Shown piece by piece: positions 1 to 7,222 of a stretch of 14,755 nt of DNA. Made by a program: the position numbers and the translations under genes. Source of the DNA: Echinostoma caproni (lineage: Eukaryota > Platyhelminthes > Trematoda > Plagiorchiida > Echinostomatidae); NCBI GenBank assembly GCA_900618425.1, contig UZAN01043399.1, positions 15,723 to 30,477 of the forward strand, written 5' to 3'. The notes below the pieces were generated by a model. That model made no database searches. It was given only the letters and a program-made list of their open reading frames with translations, and was not told the origin of the DNA. Position 1 is the stretch's first letter; each line of letters begins with the position of its first letter.

Positions 1-999
1 GTGTGTGAAGGCTAACAGATCCCAACGCACCTACAGCATATCATGCATTTCAAATGCGTGACTGGGGCAAGCAATGGGCGATTGAGATACACGTCTCTGG
101 CTGATTCACCTGTTGGCCAAACCACCTATCTGCACCATGAGCGTCGTCATGAGCGCAATGGTTACCGATTAAAATGAGTGCATTGACTGCAGTCACGTCA
201 GTGGGATACTATGGGATGAACCACAACAGAGGGCGCGCGGTTCGTACGCCTCCCTATTGAGAATTAATGGATCGGGAACGCGGCCACAGATAATCTTTTT
301 ATCTGACATTACGGCTAATCCTAACCTCCCAAAAGTTTTGTTCCACTGAATTCCCCTACAACGTACCACGAATTCATAGTAATGTGCAAAGCATAACCTA
401 TAGATATATCCTGATGCCAGGAAACACTGTGGCCCAGGTACGTTGAGAATGGTCGCAGACGCCTCGGAAAAGTCCGAAGCTCAATTTAAAACGGAGTCAA
501 TGATTTCCTGTGTCCCCACATTCGCATATGCCAAGATCCAGAGCGAGGGGATTATCGATGTTATTTGCTCACAAGAGTAGAAGAGATCAATTGAAGTTCG
601 CGGGCTGTTTTTGAATAAGGCTCGTTTCGGATTATTATATGTTATGCTACAATTTCTCAGTCACCCTAGAACGTCCTTTTATTCTGAGTACCATGTGCAC
701 AACATAGAGCTGTTGTGTTAGGCCTGTTCCAATATCTGAGAACATTCCACTTGCAGCATTGTAGTGATCCGAGATAATAGTGGTCAAGGTGCTAAGCATT
801 TAACTTTCAGGACAATCGATCATAGGTCAACAGTTTTGGCCAATCGAACTGGGATCTTTTGGCTCGGAGAACAGGAACGGTGATTGGTTGACGTCTGTTT
901 AGCCAATGATAGTTCGATTTACATCTTAGTTAATCCCATTGATTTCATTCAATAAAAAGATCACAACTTTGTGGTTTTTTTATTTTATCTCGTTGACAG
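1..999. other. Intergenic or intronic stretch with one weak exon-like segment
   Basis: No ORF of 60 codons ends here. On the plus strand a frame stays open from about 298 to a consensus-like donor CCCAG|GTACGT at 438, ending in ILMPGNTVAQ, but no convincing acceptor precedes it. Good plus-strand acceptors occur at about 659 (AATTTCTCAG) and 759 (CCACTTGCAG), followed by short frames only. No repeat or RNA gene is visible. Confidence 0.3.
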
Positions 1000-1190
1000 C
1001 GGGCTTCGGCAAACGACTACTAGTGCAATTCGTGATTACTGCTGTCTTATTCATGTATATTTTCAGTATAACAGGCATACAGATTGCAGGCACTATTACG
1101 CGGACGCCCCGTAATTGGTTGAAGACTGAAGGTTTTCTACCTCGGCCTGTCGATCCCAGCTCGCTCGCTGCTGGCCGTGTCGAATTCTGA
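1000..1190 (+). CDS. Candidate terminal exon of a membrane protein
   Basis: The acceptor is excellent: a long T-rich tract (from 975) ending in CGTTGACAG at 999. The frame (phase 1 entry) then runs 62 codons, from GFGKRLLVQF to LAAGRVEF, to a TGA at 1188-1190. Residues 6-28 are strongly hydrophobic (VQFVITAVLFMYIF core) and look like one membrane span. A basic, proline-containing tail follows (RTPRNWLK, LPRPVDP). A plus-strand AATAAA lies 340 bases downstream at 1530. Model A runs the opposite way, so this would be a separate gene ending here whose earlier exons lie upstream. No protein family was recognised. Confidence 0.42.
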
Positions 1191-1488
1191 TGCTATGATG
1201 TATGACAAACCATTCCAAATGAATATATAGACATTTTGTGAACTTTTATTGATTCATTGGTGACCTTTTAAAATAGAAGCATTTACACGCAAACCCCGCA
1301 ATATAATAGCCGCATTTATTCGTTTGTTGTCTACTTGAGCCGGTTCACTTATTTGTCTTGGCCCAGCGGTACTCGCCTAGTCTTGCAGTGTTCGTAGTCA
1401 AGATCTAGTTAAGAATTGGGTCGCTGCAAGTCATCTCAGTGCTCATTATCACTATCTCTCCGCAGCTACGGTAGCTAGCGGCACTTAC
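1191..1488. other. Non-coding stretch
   Basis: No supported exon is seen. On the plus strand this would be 3' untranslated or flanking DNA of the 1000-1190 exon, with an AATAAA just past its end at 1530-1535. On the minus strand it would be intron following the donor at 1488. Confidence 0.4.
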
Positions 1489-1578
1489 ATCGGGAGAGCA
1501 CGTTCCACTAGCTTCGTTGTCAGCAACGTAATAAAATGGAACATCGAGATGGGTTCGGTTAATTGCCATATGCCAGTT
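1489..1578 (-). CDS. Candidate downstream exon of model A (90 bases)
   Basis: A strong donor GAT|GTAAGT starts at 1488. The frame ending there is open for exactly 30 codons back to an acceptor GAACTTAG ending at 1579, reading NWHMAINRTH, LDVPFYYV and ADNEASGTCSPD. Phase is 0-0, matching the donor at 3352. The acceptor has a weak polypyrimidine tract. The TAG that ends it is the stop that closes the same frame, so an alternative is a first exon starting at the Met (ATG 1569-1567), which would be a separate minus-strand gene. The product is unrecognised. Confidence 0.4.
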
Positions 1579-2525
1579 CTAAGTTCGTATCTCTGCTACC
1601 TCCGTTTCCGAGAAAAAATGGTCGATCGCAATTTGGTGTATTTCAATAAACAAATTGATAGCAAGGCTAAAATACATGAGTCAACACTCAAACTCACGAG
1701 TGTAGGCCAAATAACCGCAGGAAACAAGTTTCCAAAGCACAATGTACATCGATGATAGAAGACCTATCCGTTTGCTCAAAAGATAGACTATCCAGTGCAC
1801 CACACAAGGCATTTCTTTCATTATCAGCGTCAACTACGGTGATTTTCTACCAAACGTTCCTGCGGATGGATCGCTGAAAGCATACTTGATTGCGAGAAGC
1901 ATATTCGCTTTCATATATATACTACTCACGAGTAGTATGACAATGATTTATCAAAATGGTCTTCGTGAATCATCGTGAATGAGTCGATAGCAAAAATTGT
2001 GAATATTCAACAAAACTTTCTGGAGTAGTCGTTGGAGTCATTGAAACTATTGGATAACTGTGCTCTTACTCTATCGTGAAGGGGTTTTCCTGGTTTTGTG
2101 ATTCTCTAGCCAATAGTGATATCGTACAGCAGACAAGGGATAGTCGAATGATGGTAATTAAAAAGGATTGTAAGTTAGATGGATTCCCATATTGATCAGA
2201 AACGTCTGTTTGAAGTCAACAAAGACCGCTTATTTACCCCACTTGCATAAGTTCCTAGACAACGTTTGGGGAGTTTTTTCCTCATTTTTGAAGACTACTT
2301 GTACAAATAAATCATGAGCAGTTTTTCATGACGCTTTAATTTAGCTTGATTCATGATTCATCACGAGGTTTTCCTGTTTTACAAAATAACTAATATAATT
2401 TTTATAAGCACAAGGTTCTCGAATGACCTAATCTTTGATGGTTATCTTCATCCCAATATACACAATTCAATACAGGCAATGATTTGGCATTCGCTCAAGG
2501 TGATAGATCTTGATCATACTTTGAG
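1579..2525. other. Probable intron of model A, no supported exon
   Basis: AT-rich and mostly stop-dense in all frames; a 68-codon plus-strand frame at 1549-1755 overlaps its left end and has no splice logic. A perfect short inverted repeat lies at 1919-1938. The heptamer CGTGAAT is repeated near 1965-1980, and a related segment (TTCATGATTCATCACGAGG) lies near 2350. Confidence 0.4.
1919..1938. repeat. Inverted repeat, 9-base arms
   Basis: The arms ATACTACTC and GAGTAGTAT are perfectly complementary and separated by two bases. The repeat sits in probable intron DNA. No terminator or protein-binding role can be argued from sequence. Confidence 0.7.
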
Positions 2526-2915
2526 ATGCTAGAGAATACTTCTCCCAAAGTGACAGCTTGCGATCCAAGTCCCATGAACGATACAAAAATAGTACACATT
2601 GATGGTGAATTCCAGCACTTGATGAAACAGCTGTCTATGCTATTTTGTCAATCTCCACACAAAACTATTTTCATTACAAAATACGACACTAATGAACGAA
2701 GACGAGGATCTACATCACACTCGTTGGAATATAATTATATCCATTGTGACTCGTGTACTCGTTTATCGCTACCGATGTCATTGTCAGCGAACATTCTATC
2801 AATTCATAATTTAGGGATAGATACCCGTTTGCTATCGACTAGAGATCGAGTACTTTTATTGACTTCGTTTCTTCATTCAGCGCGCGTTCACATGTTGGTA
2901 TCCTATCCTATTTAA
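2526..2915 (+). CDS. Longest ORF in the window, 129 codons, product unknown
   Basis: An ATG-initiated frame begins MLENTSPKVT and ends HMLVSYPI before TAA. It contains a polar N-terminal part, a mixed central part with NERRRGSTSHS, and a Leu-rich C-terminal part (RLLSTRDRVLLLTSF). There is no signal peptide or obvious membrane span. It lies opposite a probable intron of model A. At 129 codons in AT-leaning DNA it is longer than most chance ORFs, and the matching minus-strand frames are closed. No splice sites, poly(A) signal or homology support it. It could be a small intronless gene, an old transposon or host-gene fragment, or chance. Confidence 0.28.
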   Translation: MLENTSPKVTACDPSPMNDTKIVHIDGEFQHLMKQLSMLFCQSPHKTIFITKYDTNERRRGSTSHSLEYNYIHCDSCTRLSLPMSLSANILSIHNLGIDTRLLSTRDRVLLLTSFLHSARVHMLVSYPI

Positions 2916-3352
2916 TTCACAATATTGCACAAAGTCAATGAATCAATGAACCGTTTACTCTTCATCTGTTGACCTGTGTGATCAACAACTGGACCGTTCC
3001 ATTACCTATCCTTTATGTGTGGTTCCATTCTGAAGATCTGTTTCAAATGAGATATTTTCTTGTGTGAATGCCAATTTATCCATATCCTGACCGTTATTTA
3101 TAGTAAAAAACTATCCTCGACCAGGCGCTGCCTTGTGGAATTATAACACTACTAATACTACTACTACTATTGCTAATATTACATAGGTGAATTCTCCGCA
3201 GCACTTTTGAAAAACGGAGATTCGTAGAAATATCACTATTTTGTATAATTGTTCAATATCACCACAGCTATTCGGAAATTTAGAGATTCAATAGGAAAAC
3301 TGTTTCAAATCAAAAATTGCTTCGCTATCTTCACATTCCAGTTGCAACTTAC
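2916..3352. other. Probable intron of model A with an (ACT)n tract
   Basis: AT-rich, with no supported exon. It contains an imperfect ACT trinucleotide run at about 3148-3170. Confidence 0.4.
3148..3170. repeat. (ACT)n microsatellite, imperfect
   Basis: Six to seven ACT units are interrupted by AAT. Similar tracts occur at 6949-6961 and 8461-8482. The 6949 copy sits at the end of a tRNA-like element, so these could be tails of retroposons. Confidence 0.75.
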
Positions 3353-3424
3353 CGAGTACAAGTGCTCCATTTCTGTAATACCCATGAGATATTCTACACC
3401 TGCTTCATTGTCAGCGATTTGATC
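3353..3424 (-). CDS. 72-base internal exon of model A
   Basis: The acceptor TGTATCGTTTAG ends at 3425, after a 61-base intron, and the donor CTCG|GTAAGT starts at 3352; both are strong. The exon has 24 codons, phase 0-0, reading DQIADNEAGVEYLMG then ITEMEHLYS. The acidic, Leu/Ile/Val-spaced sequence continues the helical region. The upstream 61-base intron contains a stop in frame, so unlike the 42-base intron it must be spliced. The next exon must start in phase 0; the best candidate seen starts at 1578. Confidence 0.85.
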
Positions 3425-3485
3425 CTAAACGATACAATTAACAATAACGCATCACATTTGTAACTTGTAAGAAACGGTCACCTAC

Positions 3486-3521
3486 CTGAATATCCTGTAA
3501 GTCATCCAAAATATGTTGATG
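3486..3521 (-). CDS. 36-base internal exon of model A
   Basis: The acceptor TTCTCGTTTTCAG ends at 3522 and the donor ATTCAG|GTAGGT starts at 3485; both are close to consensus. The exon encodes exactly 12 residues, HQHILDDLQDIQ, in phase 0-0. The Ile/Leu/Leu/Ile spacing continues the amphipathic helix of the previous exon. As a symmetrical small exon it could be skipped without a frameshift. Confidence 0.85.
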
Positions 3522-3563
3522 CTGAAAACGAGAATTTGTTGACCAAGTTTGTAATCTGTTTAC
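3522..3563 (-). other. 42-base intron, in frame and stop-free
   Basis: The intron starts GTAAAC and ends TTCTCGTTTTCAG. It is 42 bases long and contains no stop in the reading frame. If retained it would insert 14 residues (VNRLQTWSTN then SRFQ) without breaking the protein. This explains why the frame looks continuous from 3698 to 3438. It is close to the lower size limit for a spliceosomal intron in most animals. Confidence 0.8.
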
Positions 3564-3680
3564 CTGTGGCAAAATGCTTTCTGAAATCCATGCCGCCTCT
3601 TCCCGGGCAGAACGCTGTTCATTTAGTTCGAATTCAAGACTTTTCTGTGTTGTACGGAATTCCGGATTTTCGGCAATTGT
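3564..3680 (-). CDS. Internal exon of model A, helical/coiled-coil region (117 bases)
   Basis: The acceptor TTTCTACACTCAG ends at 3681 and the donor CCACAG|GTAAAC starts at 3563. The exon has 39 codons, phase 0-0, from TIAENPEF through KSLEFELNEQ and SAREEAAW to ISESILPQ. It is strongly charged and rich in Glu, Gln, Ser and Ala, with spaced Leu/Ile/Trp, which suggests an amphipathic helix. It is followed after only 42 bases by another good exon in the same phase, which raises confidence well above that of an isolated open frame. The opposite strand is also open here but lacks splice logic. I cannot assign the family; structural, motor-associated or scaffold roles are all possible. Confidence 0.85.
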
Positions 3681-3800
3681 CTGAGTGTAGAAAGTCAAGC
3701 AAAGGAGAGAGAATAGAATACAGACATAAAAGCCAAGTTATGATTGATGGTTGTGCTGATTGGTTAATCAGGTTAATCTGCTTTTTTGTAAAACTTTTAC

Positions 3801-3814
3801 ATGAACAACAGGAT
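3801..3814 (-). CDS. Candidate 14-base microexon of model A
   Basis: This is a 14-base interval between an acceptor (AGAATCACAG, ending at 3815) and a donor (CAT|GTAAAAG, starting at 3800). It begins in phase 1 and ends in phase 0. That is the conversion needed between the exon ending at 3984 (phase 1) and the one starting at 3680 (phase 0). It would encode the second and third bases of an Asp codon followed by PVVH. Its polypyrimidine tract is poor, and 14-base intervals with AG/GT ends occur by chance. It is proposed because no other phase-compatible exon with good splice sites was seen between 3984 and 3680. Confidence 0.33.
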
Positions 3815-3840
3815 CTGTGATTCTAAAGCGTTTACTGTTT

Positions 3841-3983
3841 TTATTTGAATCCTATCCGGATCGTTTTAATCCCCCCCTCCCAAACAGTTTCATTGGTAGA
3901 TGATGGCAATACTGTGTCAAGAAGGAGTTTTGAGGTACAAGTCAGCTGTCTCCTTTCGTCAGGAAAGCCCCTGTAGTGATTAC
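3841..3983 (-). other. Stop-free read-through of the 4036-3984 exon (alternative 3' end)
   Basis: If the donor at 3983 is not used, the frame stays open for 46 more codons, beginning GNHYRGFPDERR and ending TIRIGFK before TAA. The translation is hydrophilic. This segment is either intron that happens to be open or an alternative terminal exon. A second acceptor inside it (CTTGACACAG, about 3928) would also join in frame to the 4036-3984 exon and reach the same stop. The run of seven C at about 3872-3878 could also cause an indel-type assembly error here. Confidence 0.25.
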
Positions 3984-4036
3984 CGGTCTTCGAACGTGGT
4001 GCCACAGAATCACCTCGGCGGCCAAAATCAAGTTCA
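3984..4036 (-). CDS. Candidate short internal exon of model A (53 bases)
   Basis: The acceptor CTGTGTAACAG ends at 4037. One base completes the split Phe codon from the exon before, followed by 17 codons (ELDFGRRGDS then VAPRSKT) and one base at the donor ACCG|GTAATC. Intron size to the upstream exon is 155 bases. The peptide is basic and polar. The frame stays open past the donor to a TAA at 3843-3841. An alternative is therefore a longer terminal exon ending in KTIRIGFK, which would make the coiled-coil exons below belong to another transcript. The phase fit to the microexon at 3814 favours the internal reading. Confidence 0.48.
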
Positions 4037-4191
4037 CTGTTACACAGTTTAAAATGCAAGTGAAAGTTTTATTATGAAAAATACTTGCAAGCGGTTGCTT
4101 GTCTTGTCCCATGGTTTTTTTAGCATAACTGGATCGATTTACGGTTCCTTGTTTCGGCTGCTGCTTCGGACGTCGAAATATAAGACTTAAC

Positions 4192-4371
4192 AATGTTTCA
4201 TCCAGTATGTGCTTGAAATAATCACAATCTGACAGTTTCGACACATTGATTGGAACACATGCTCCCTGAGGTGACTGTTGGACGACGAGACGAACAGTGA
4301 ACGACATGGGTGATCGGGGTTGTGCATAATTTGATACACCAAAATCAAGTCCCCTCGGTTCCCCTCGAATA
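4192..4371 (-). CDS. Candidate internal exon of model A (180 bases)
   Basis: The acceptor TTGTTCTCCACTCAG ends at 4372. The exon has 59 full codons in phase 2-2, starting IRGEPRGLDF and passing through an internal Met (PMSFTVRLVV at 4307) to FKHILDET. The donor is ACATT|GTTAAG, moderate because T replaces A at intron position 3. The frame is open from the acceptor, so the ATG at 4307 is probably internal rather than the start. The first third is Pro/Arg-rich and flexible. The part after VRLVVQQSPQ looks like beta strand followed by helix. Unspliced, the frame continues past 4192 for about 80 codons, so alternative splicing here is possible. No known domain was recognised. Confidence 0.55.
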
Positions 4372-4849
4372 CTGAGTGGAGAACAACTCCATTAAATCCA
4401 ATCTTTTTACACAAGTCCCTTGACCATTTTAATGTCATAGATCAGTCCGTCAGAGTGGTTTTAGCTAGAAATTTCTTCTACAAGCATTACCAATCCCATT
4501 GTTCATTACATGGTCTCATCTGATATGGCTTGCTCAGTCAATCGATTTGATCTGCATTATGGAGTTCAATCATCTTGGGTACGAACTACGCTTTACTTTA
4601 ATTAGCGCAGATTTGTTGTTACATATTAATTCTTGACACTCCAAAGAAATAGTTCTTCCTATTACATTCCTTCTTGATCAAGTAACAGCTATAATCCTAT
4701 TAACGGTTACGGATCACTTTCCCTGATCAGTGATTTTTTCGGTAATCTTGGTTCTGTAAGGGTTGACAACCGGGGCAGTAATATTTTATCGTGAGTGCTT
4801 ATACCTCACTTAACCCCGTTTTGGGTCATGATGATTTGTTCTCTGTGCT
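4372..4849. other. Intron DNA of model A, no supported exon
   Basis: This is the 3' part of the proposed 4.7 kb intron upstream of the exon at 4371. The minus-strand frame 4438-4187 runs through the acceptor and is better explained as intron plus exon read in a shifted frame. The right end holds a plus-strand pyrimidine tract leading to the acceptor at 4849. Confidence 0.4.
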
Positions 4850-5035
4850 TTGCAGGTTTCACTTCAACCCCGATCAACGGAACAGATCTGTCTGCCAGTG
4901 TTTTCTCACAGACCCCTGTCTCACATCCCTATCGTCTTTCCCCGCTTTGGTCGTCACCCGCAAATCCTCATATCATCTCCAGATGCGATAATACGAGCCG
5001 AAGCATATCCTGTCGTTCACTCTGCTGTGCTATAA
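4850..5035 (+). CDS. Candidate plus-strand exon, frame ambiguous
   Basis: A strong acceptor (GTTCTCTGTGCTTTGCAG, with AG ending at about 4855) is followed by DNA that is open in all three plus frames. One frame runs in phase 0 to TAA at 5033-5035, containing RSTEQICLPV, FPRFGRHPQI and AYPVVHSAVL, and would be a terminal exon. A second frame is Ser/Thr/Pro-rich and open to about 5112. An AATAAA lies at 5352-5357. The minus strand is also open for about 35 codons. Openness in so many frames signals a low-stop composition, so the exon call rests mainly on the acceptor. Confidence 0.27.
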   Translation: MQVSLQPRSTEQICLPVFSHRPLSHIPIVFPRFGRHPQILISSPDAIIRAEAYPVVHSAVL

Positions 5036-5175
5036 TAGCCCGGGTGGAGTACTTTCGCATTACAGTTTCACTCACATTCGAGTCCGTCAGGCAGATATTT
5101 TTCCCATTCTAACTTGATGCAGTTGACTGAGTGAGCAAAGTTCAAAAAGTATTCATGATATATAAAATTCACACT

Positions 5176-5248
5176 ATGGCCTATCCAGAAATACCATTCC
5201 AGACATTGGCTAAATCTGCTGCTCGTTTCGTCTACTTATTCGGTTATG
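5176..5248 (+). CDS. Candidate first exon with strong donor
   Basis: An ATG at 5176 (ACACTATGG context) opens 24 codons, MAYPEIPFQT then LAKSAARFVYLFGY. It reaches a near-consensus donor TTATG|GTATGTG at 5249 in phase 1. The peptide is amphipathic with an aromatic end. No phase-1-compatible next exon with good splice sites was found downstream; the acceptor at 5370 leads quickly to a stop. The frame is also open upstream of the ATG, without another ATG. Family unknown. Confidence 0.25.
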
Positions 5249-6101
5249 GTATGTGCTCTTCCCCGTTAGTGATCAGGATGTGTATTTGGCATCCTGCAAG
5301 CACAATACCCAAGGCGAAGTTGATTTTTCCAAGTCAATGGTTAAATTGATAAATAAACCCAACAAACAGTAGCACACCAAATGGCATGATTTCACGCAGC
5401 ACGCAAGACAGTCCAGAAAAACGGAGATGGGGGTGACGAATGGGGTGCATCAAAAAGAGATGTCGTGCACATGGCGTCCAAAGTGACGCCAGTTGGAAAA
5501 ACAATACTATCAATTCCTGATATTCAAAGGGCAGCTGAAGGGGGGAACGCTATGTGCGCGAATTGTTCATCTTCCGCTTTGTTGTTTGTTTATGAATGAA
5601 ATGCAGACGTGGCACTTCCAGTTCCCAGTGTATTATTAAGAATACACGTCTGGACCAATATCCTCATCAACGCTTTCTTCTATACTCAAACAATACCCCT
5701 TGCCACGAGGTTTGAGAAAAACCTACTACGAGTAGCATTCTAACGGGCTATTCTTAACAAAACACAATAAAACTTAAATCGTTAGAACTGTTCAATTGCG
5801 GAAACCTGCGACCGAAATCAAACCGGATCGCGATTGTGGTAAACAACATCCCGTGAACTGACGCGAGCCACAACGGAGTCTGGCTACATTCAGACGTCGT
5901 GGTTCAAGAATGACTCTGGATGTGGGTTCTTACCTCCCACTTTCTGAGGTGAACTGCCACACTGGTTCTGTGGCTGCTTTTGTCTTTGTACAACAATATA
6001 TAATCATTGCTTAGTCGACTTTAGACAAAAAGGTGCCAAAGTCATGCATAATTTAGTTGCAATCGATCAGTACTACTCAGAAACAGGTTAGTTCATGAAA
6101 A
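5249..6101. other. No supported gene
   Basis: Mixed composition and mostly stop-dense. A slightly G/A-rich stretch at about 5405-5550 has no coding frame. AATAAA at 5352 is the only signal noted. Confidence 0.35.
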
Positions 6102-6122
6102 ACAATATATACAATATATTGT
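6102..6122. repeat. Inverted repeat, 9-base arms
   Basis: ACAATATAT and ATATATTGT are perfectly complementary and separated by ACA. It is AT-rich and could form a small hairpin. No function is evident. Confidence 0.7.
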
Positions 6123-6196
6123 ACTGACTTATAGGGCAAACAGTTGGATAGAAAGATAGGCTGCATACGCAGTACGGGCAGATTTGTTTTACCCAG

Positions 6197-6320
6197 GATT
6201 TTGTCAGCAAATGAGGAGAATCGGCCTCCATCAAAGTGGCAACGGGACATTCTTGATGATGTGGGGTCCGCTTTATTTTACATGATCATATGGCATATGC
6301 TGGTGTCATTTGAAAGCATG
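6197..6320 (+). CDS. Candidate plus-strand exon (124 bases)
   Basis: The acceptor TTTGTTTTACCCAG ends at 6196 and the donor AGCATG|GTACTA starts at 6321. The frame enters in phase 2 and reads 41 codons, beginning ILSANEENRP, then KWQRDILDDV and a hydrophobic stretch LFYMIIWHML. It leaves in phase 0. The phase would match the acceptor of the candidate exon at 8568. An in-frame extension to the left is open back to about 6135 from another acceptor (CTGACTTATAG). It lies inside the proposed large intron of model A on the opposite strand. Unrecognised. Confidence 0.27.
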
Positions 6321-6837
6321 GTACTATGTGTATCGTAAGCATACGCGTTCCATCAGTCGGTTGACGGAAATGATGTTTAGCAATCATAATTTTGTTTCCC
6401 ATCTAAAGTTTAAAACTGTGAGATGAGTCTCATAACTATTAAGTACCGGTGTCATATCTCTTTGCCGAATTTCCTGCACTAGTCAAAAATGGGTATTGCA
6501 TATTCGATTTTGTGTTGGCCTAATCCTCGCACTCGCTGATTGTGTTTGATTTGTGATGATCCTGGTGGTGCATCCACACATACACAGAGGGATGGCGGTT
6601 CATAAAGCAGCTGGATGTTTGTACAGGTTAGTACGACCTGAACAAGCCAAGGGAAGGTTCCAACTGCATGCATTACTCAAAAGATGCTGACACACATTGG
6701 TGGAATAAAAAACGGACGGGGTGACCTTCATGTTCGTGAAGGGCTGCTGTTCAGCGGTGAAAATCGGTAACCCAAGCCCTGGTACTTGCAGTGGCGAACC
6801 ACATGAGGCCAGATTAGGTTAGACTTGATACTGAACC
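6321..6837. other. Non-coding stretch, possibly repeat-derived
   Basis: No supported exon is seen. A 64-codon minus-strand frame at 6673-6479 (contains LYEPPSLCVCVDAPPG) adjoins the tRNA-like unit and may be part of the same interspersed repeat rather than a gene. Confidence 0.3.
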
Positions 6838-6965
6838 GGACGACAGCGCAGTTGTCTACCACTAAAGTTGGGTGGCATTTTTGGGGTTCGAATCTCGGAC
6901 CACAGAGTCCAAAGCATAACGGCGGGAGTGACCGGATCACTGCACCAACACCACTACTACTGTTA
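6838..6965 (+). mobile_element. tRNA-derived SINE-like element with ACT tail
   Basis: An A-box-like motif ACAGCGCAGTTG (6843-6854) is followed 42 bases on by a B box GGTTCGAATC (6885-6894), the spacing of an internal RNA polymerase III promoter. GGAC at 6838 can pair with GTCC at 6906, as in a tRNA acceptor stem. The T-arm and anticodon-arm pairings are degenerate, so this is not a working tRNA. A unique body and a CAC/ACT tail (6945-6961) follow. tRNA head, body and short tandem tail is the standard SINE layout. The left boundary may be further upstream: 6721-6837 has the same GC-richer look. It could instead be a decayed tRNA pseudogene. Confidence 0.5.
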
Positions 6966-7175
6966 GCTATCGAATAAAGTCAGTTCATACTGCTCGATTT
7001 TGTTAATTGAATCAAATATCCCTTTGTGATTTTGGCCGATAAAAACGGAAGAATGGCACACCGCTTTTCGCTGTGTATACACACCGTTTCCCGTGGTATT
7101 AGATACTTTCCAAAAATGTGATTCAATCACCTCAAATAGTTGCCATCGGTCTGTATTTTCCTTGCTGTCTCTCGT

Positions 7176-7222
7176 AGTTAGTCAGTCAGTCAGTCAGCTG
7201 CAGTCAGTCAGTTAGTCAGTCA
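7176..7222. repeat. (GTCA)n tandem tract with a PstI-like centre
   Basis: Repeated AGTC/GTCA tetramers occupy about 47 bases. They are interrupted by GCTGCA in the middle and by single-base T variants, giving two blocks of about four units. This is a simple microsatellite. Confidence 0.8.

Noticed and set aside
3536..3820. 94-codon plus-strand ORF
   Set aside because: It is the opposite strand of the three best-supported exons and has no splice logic of its own.
4187..4438. 83-codon minus-strand ORF
   Set aside because: It crosses the better-supported acceptor at 4372 in a different frame from the chosen exon, so it is intron plus shifted exon.
6838..6909. Intact tRNA gene
   Set aside because: A and B boxes are present, but the T stem and most of the acceptor stem do not pair.
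6728..6940. 70-codon minus-strand ORF
   Set aside because: It is the reverse strand of the tRNA-like SINE unit and is better explained as repeat DNA.
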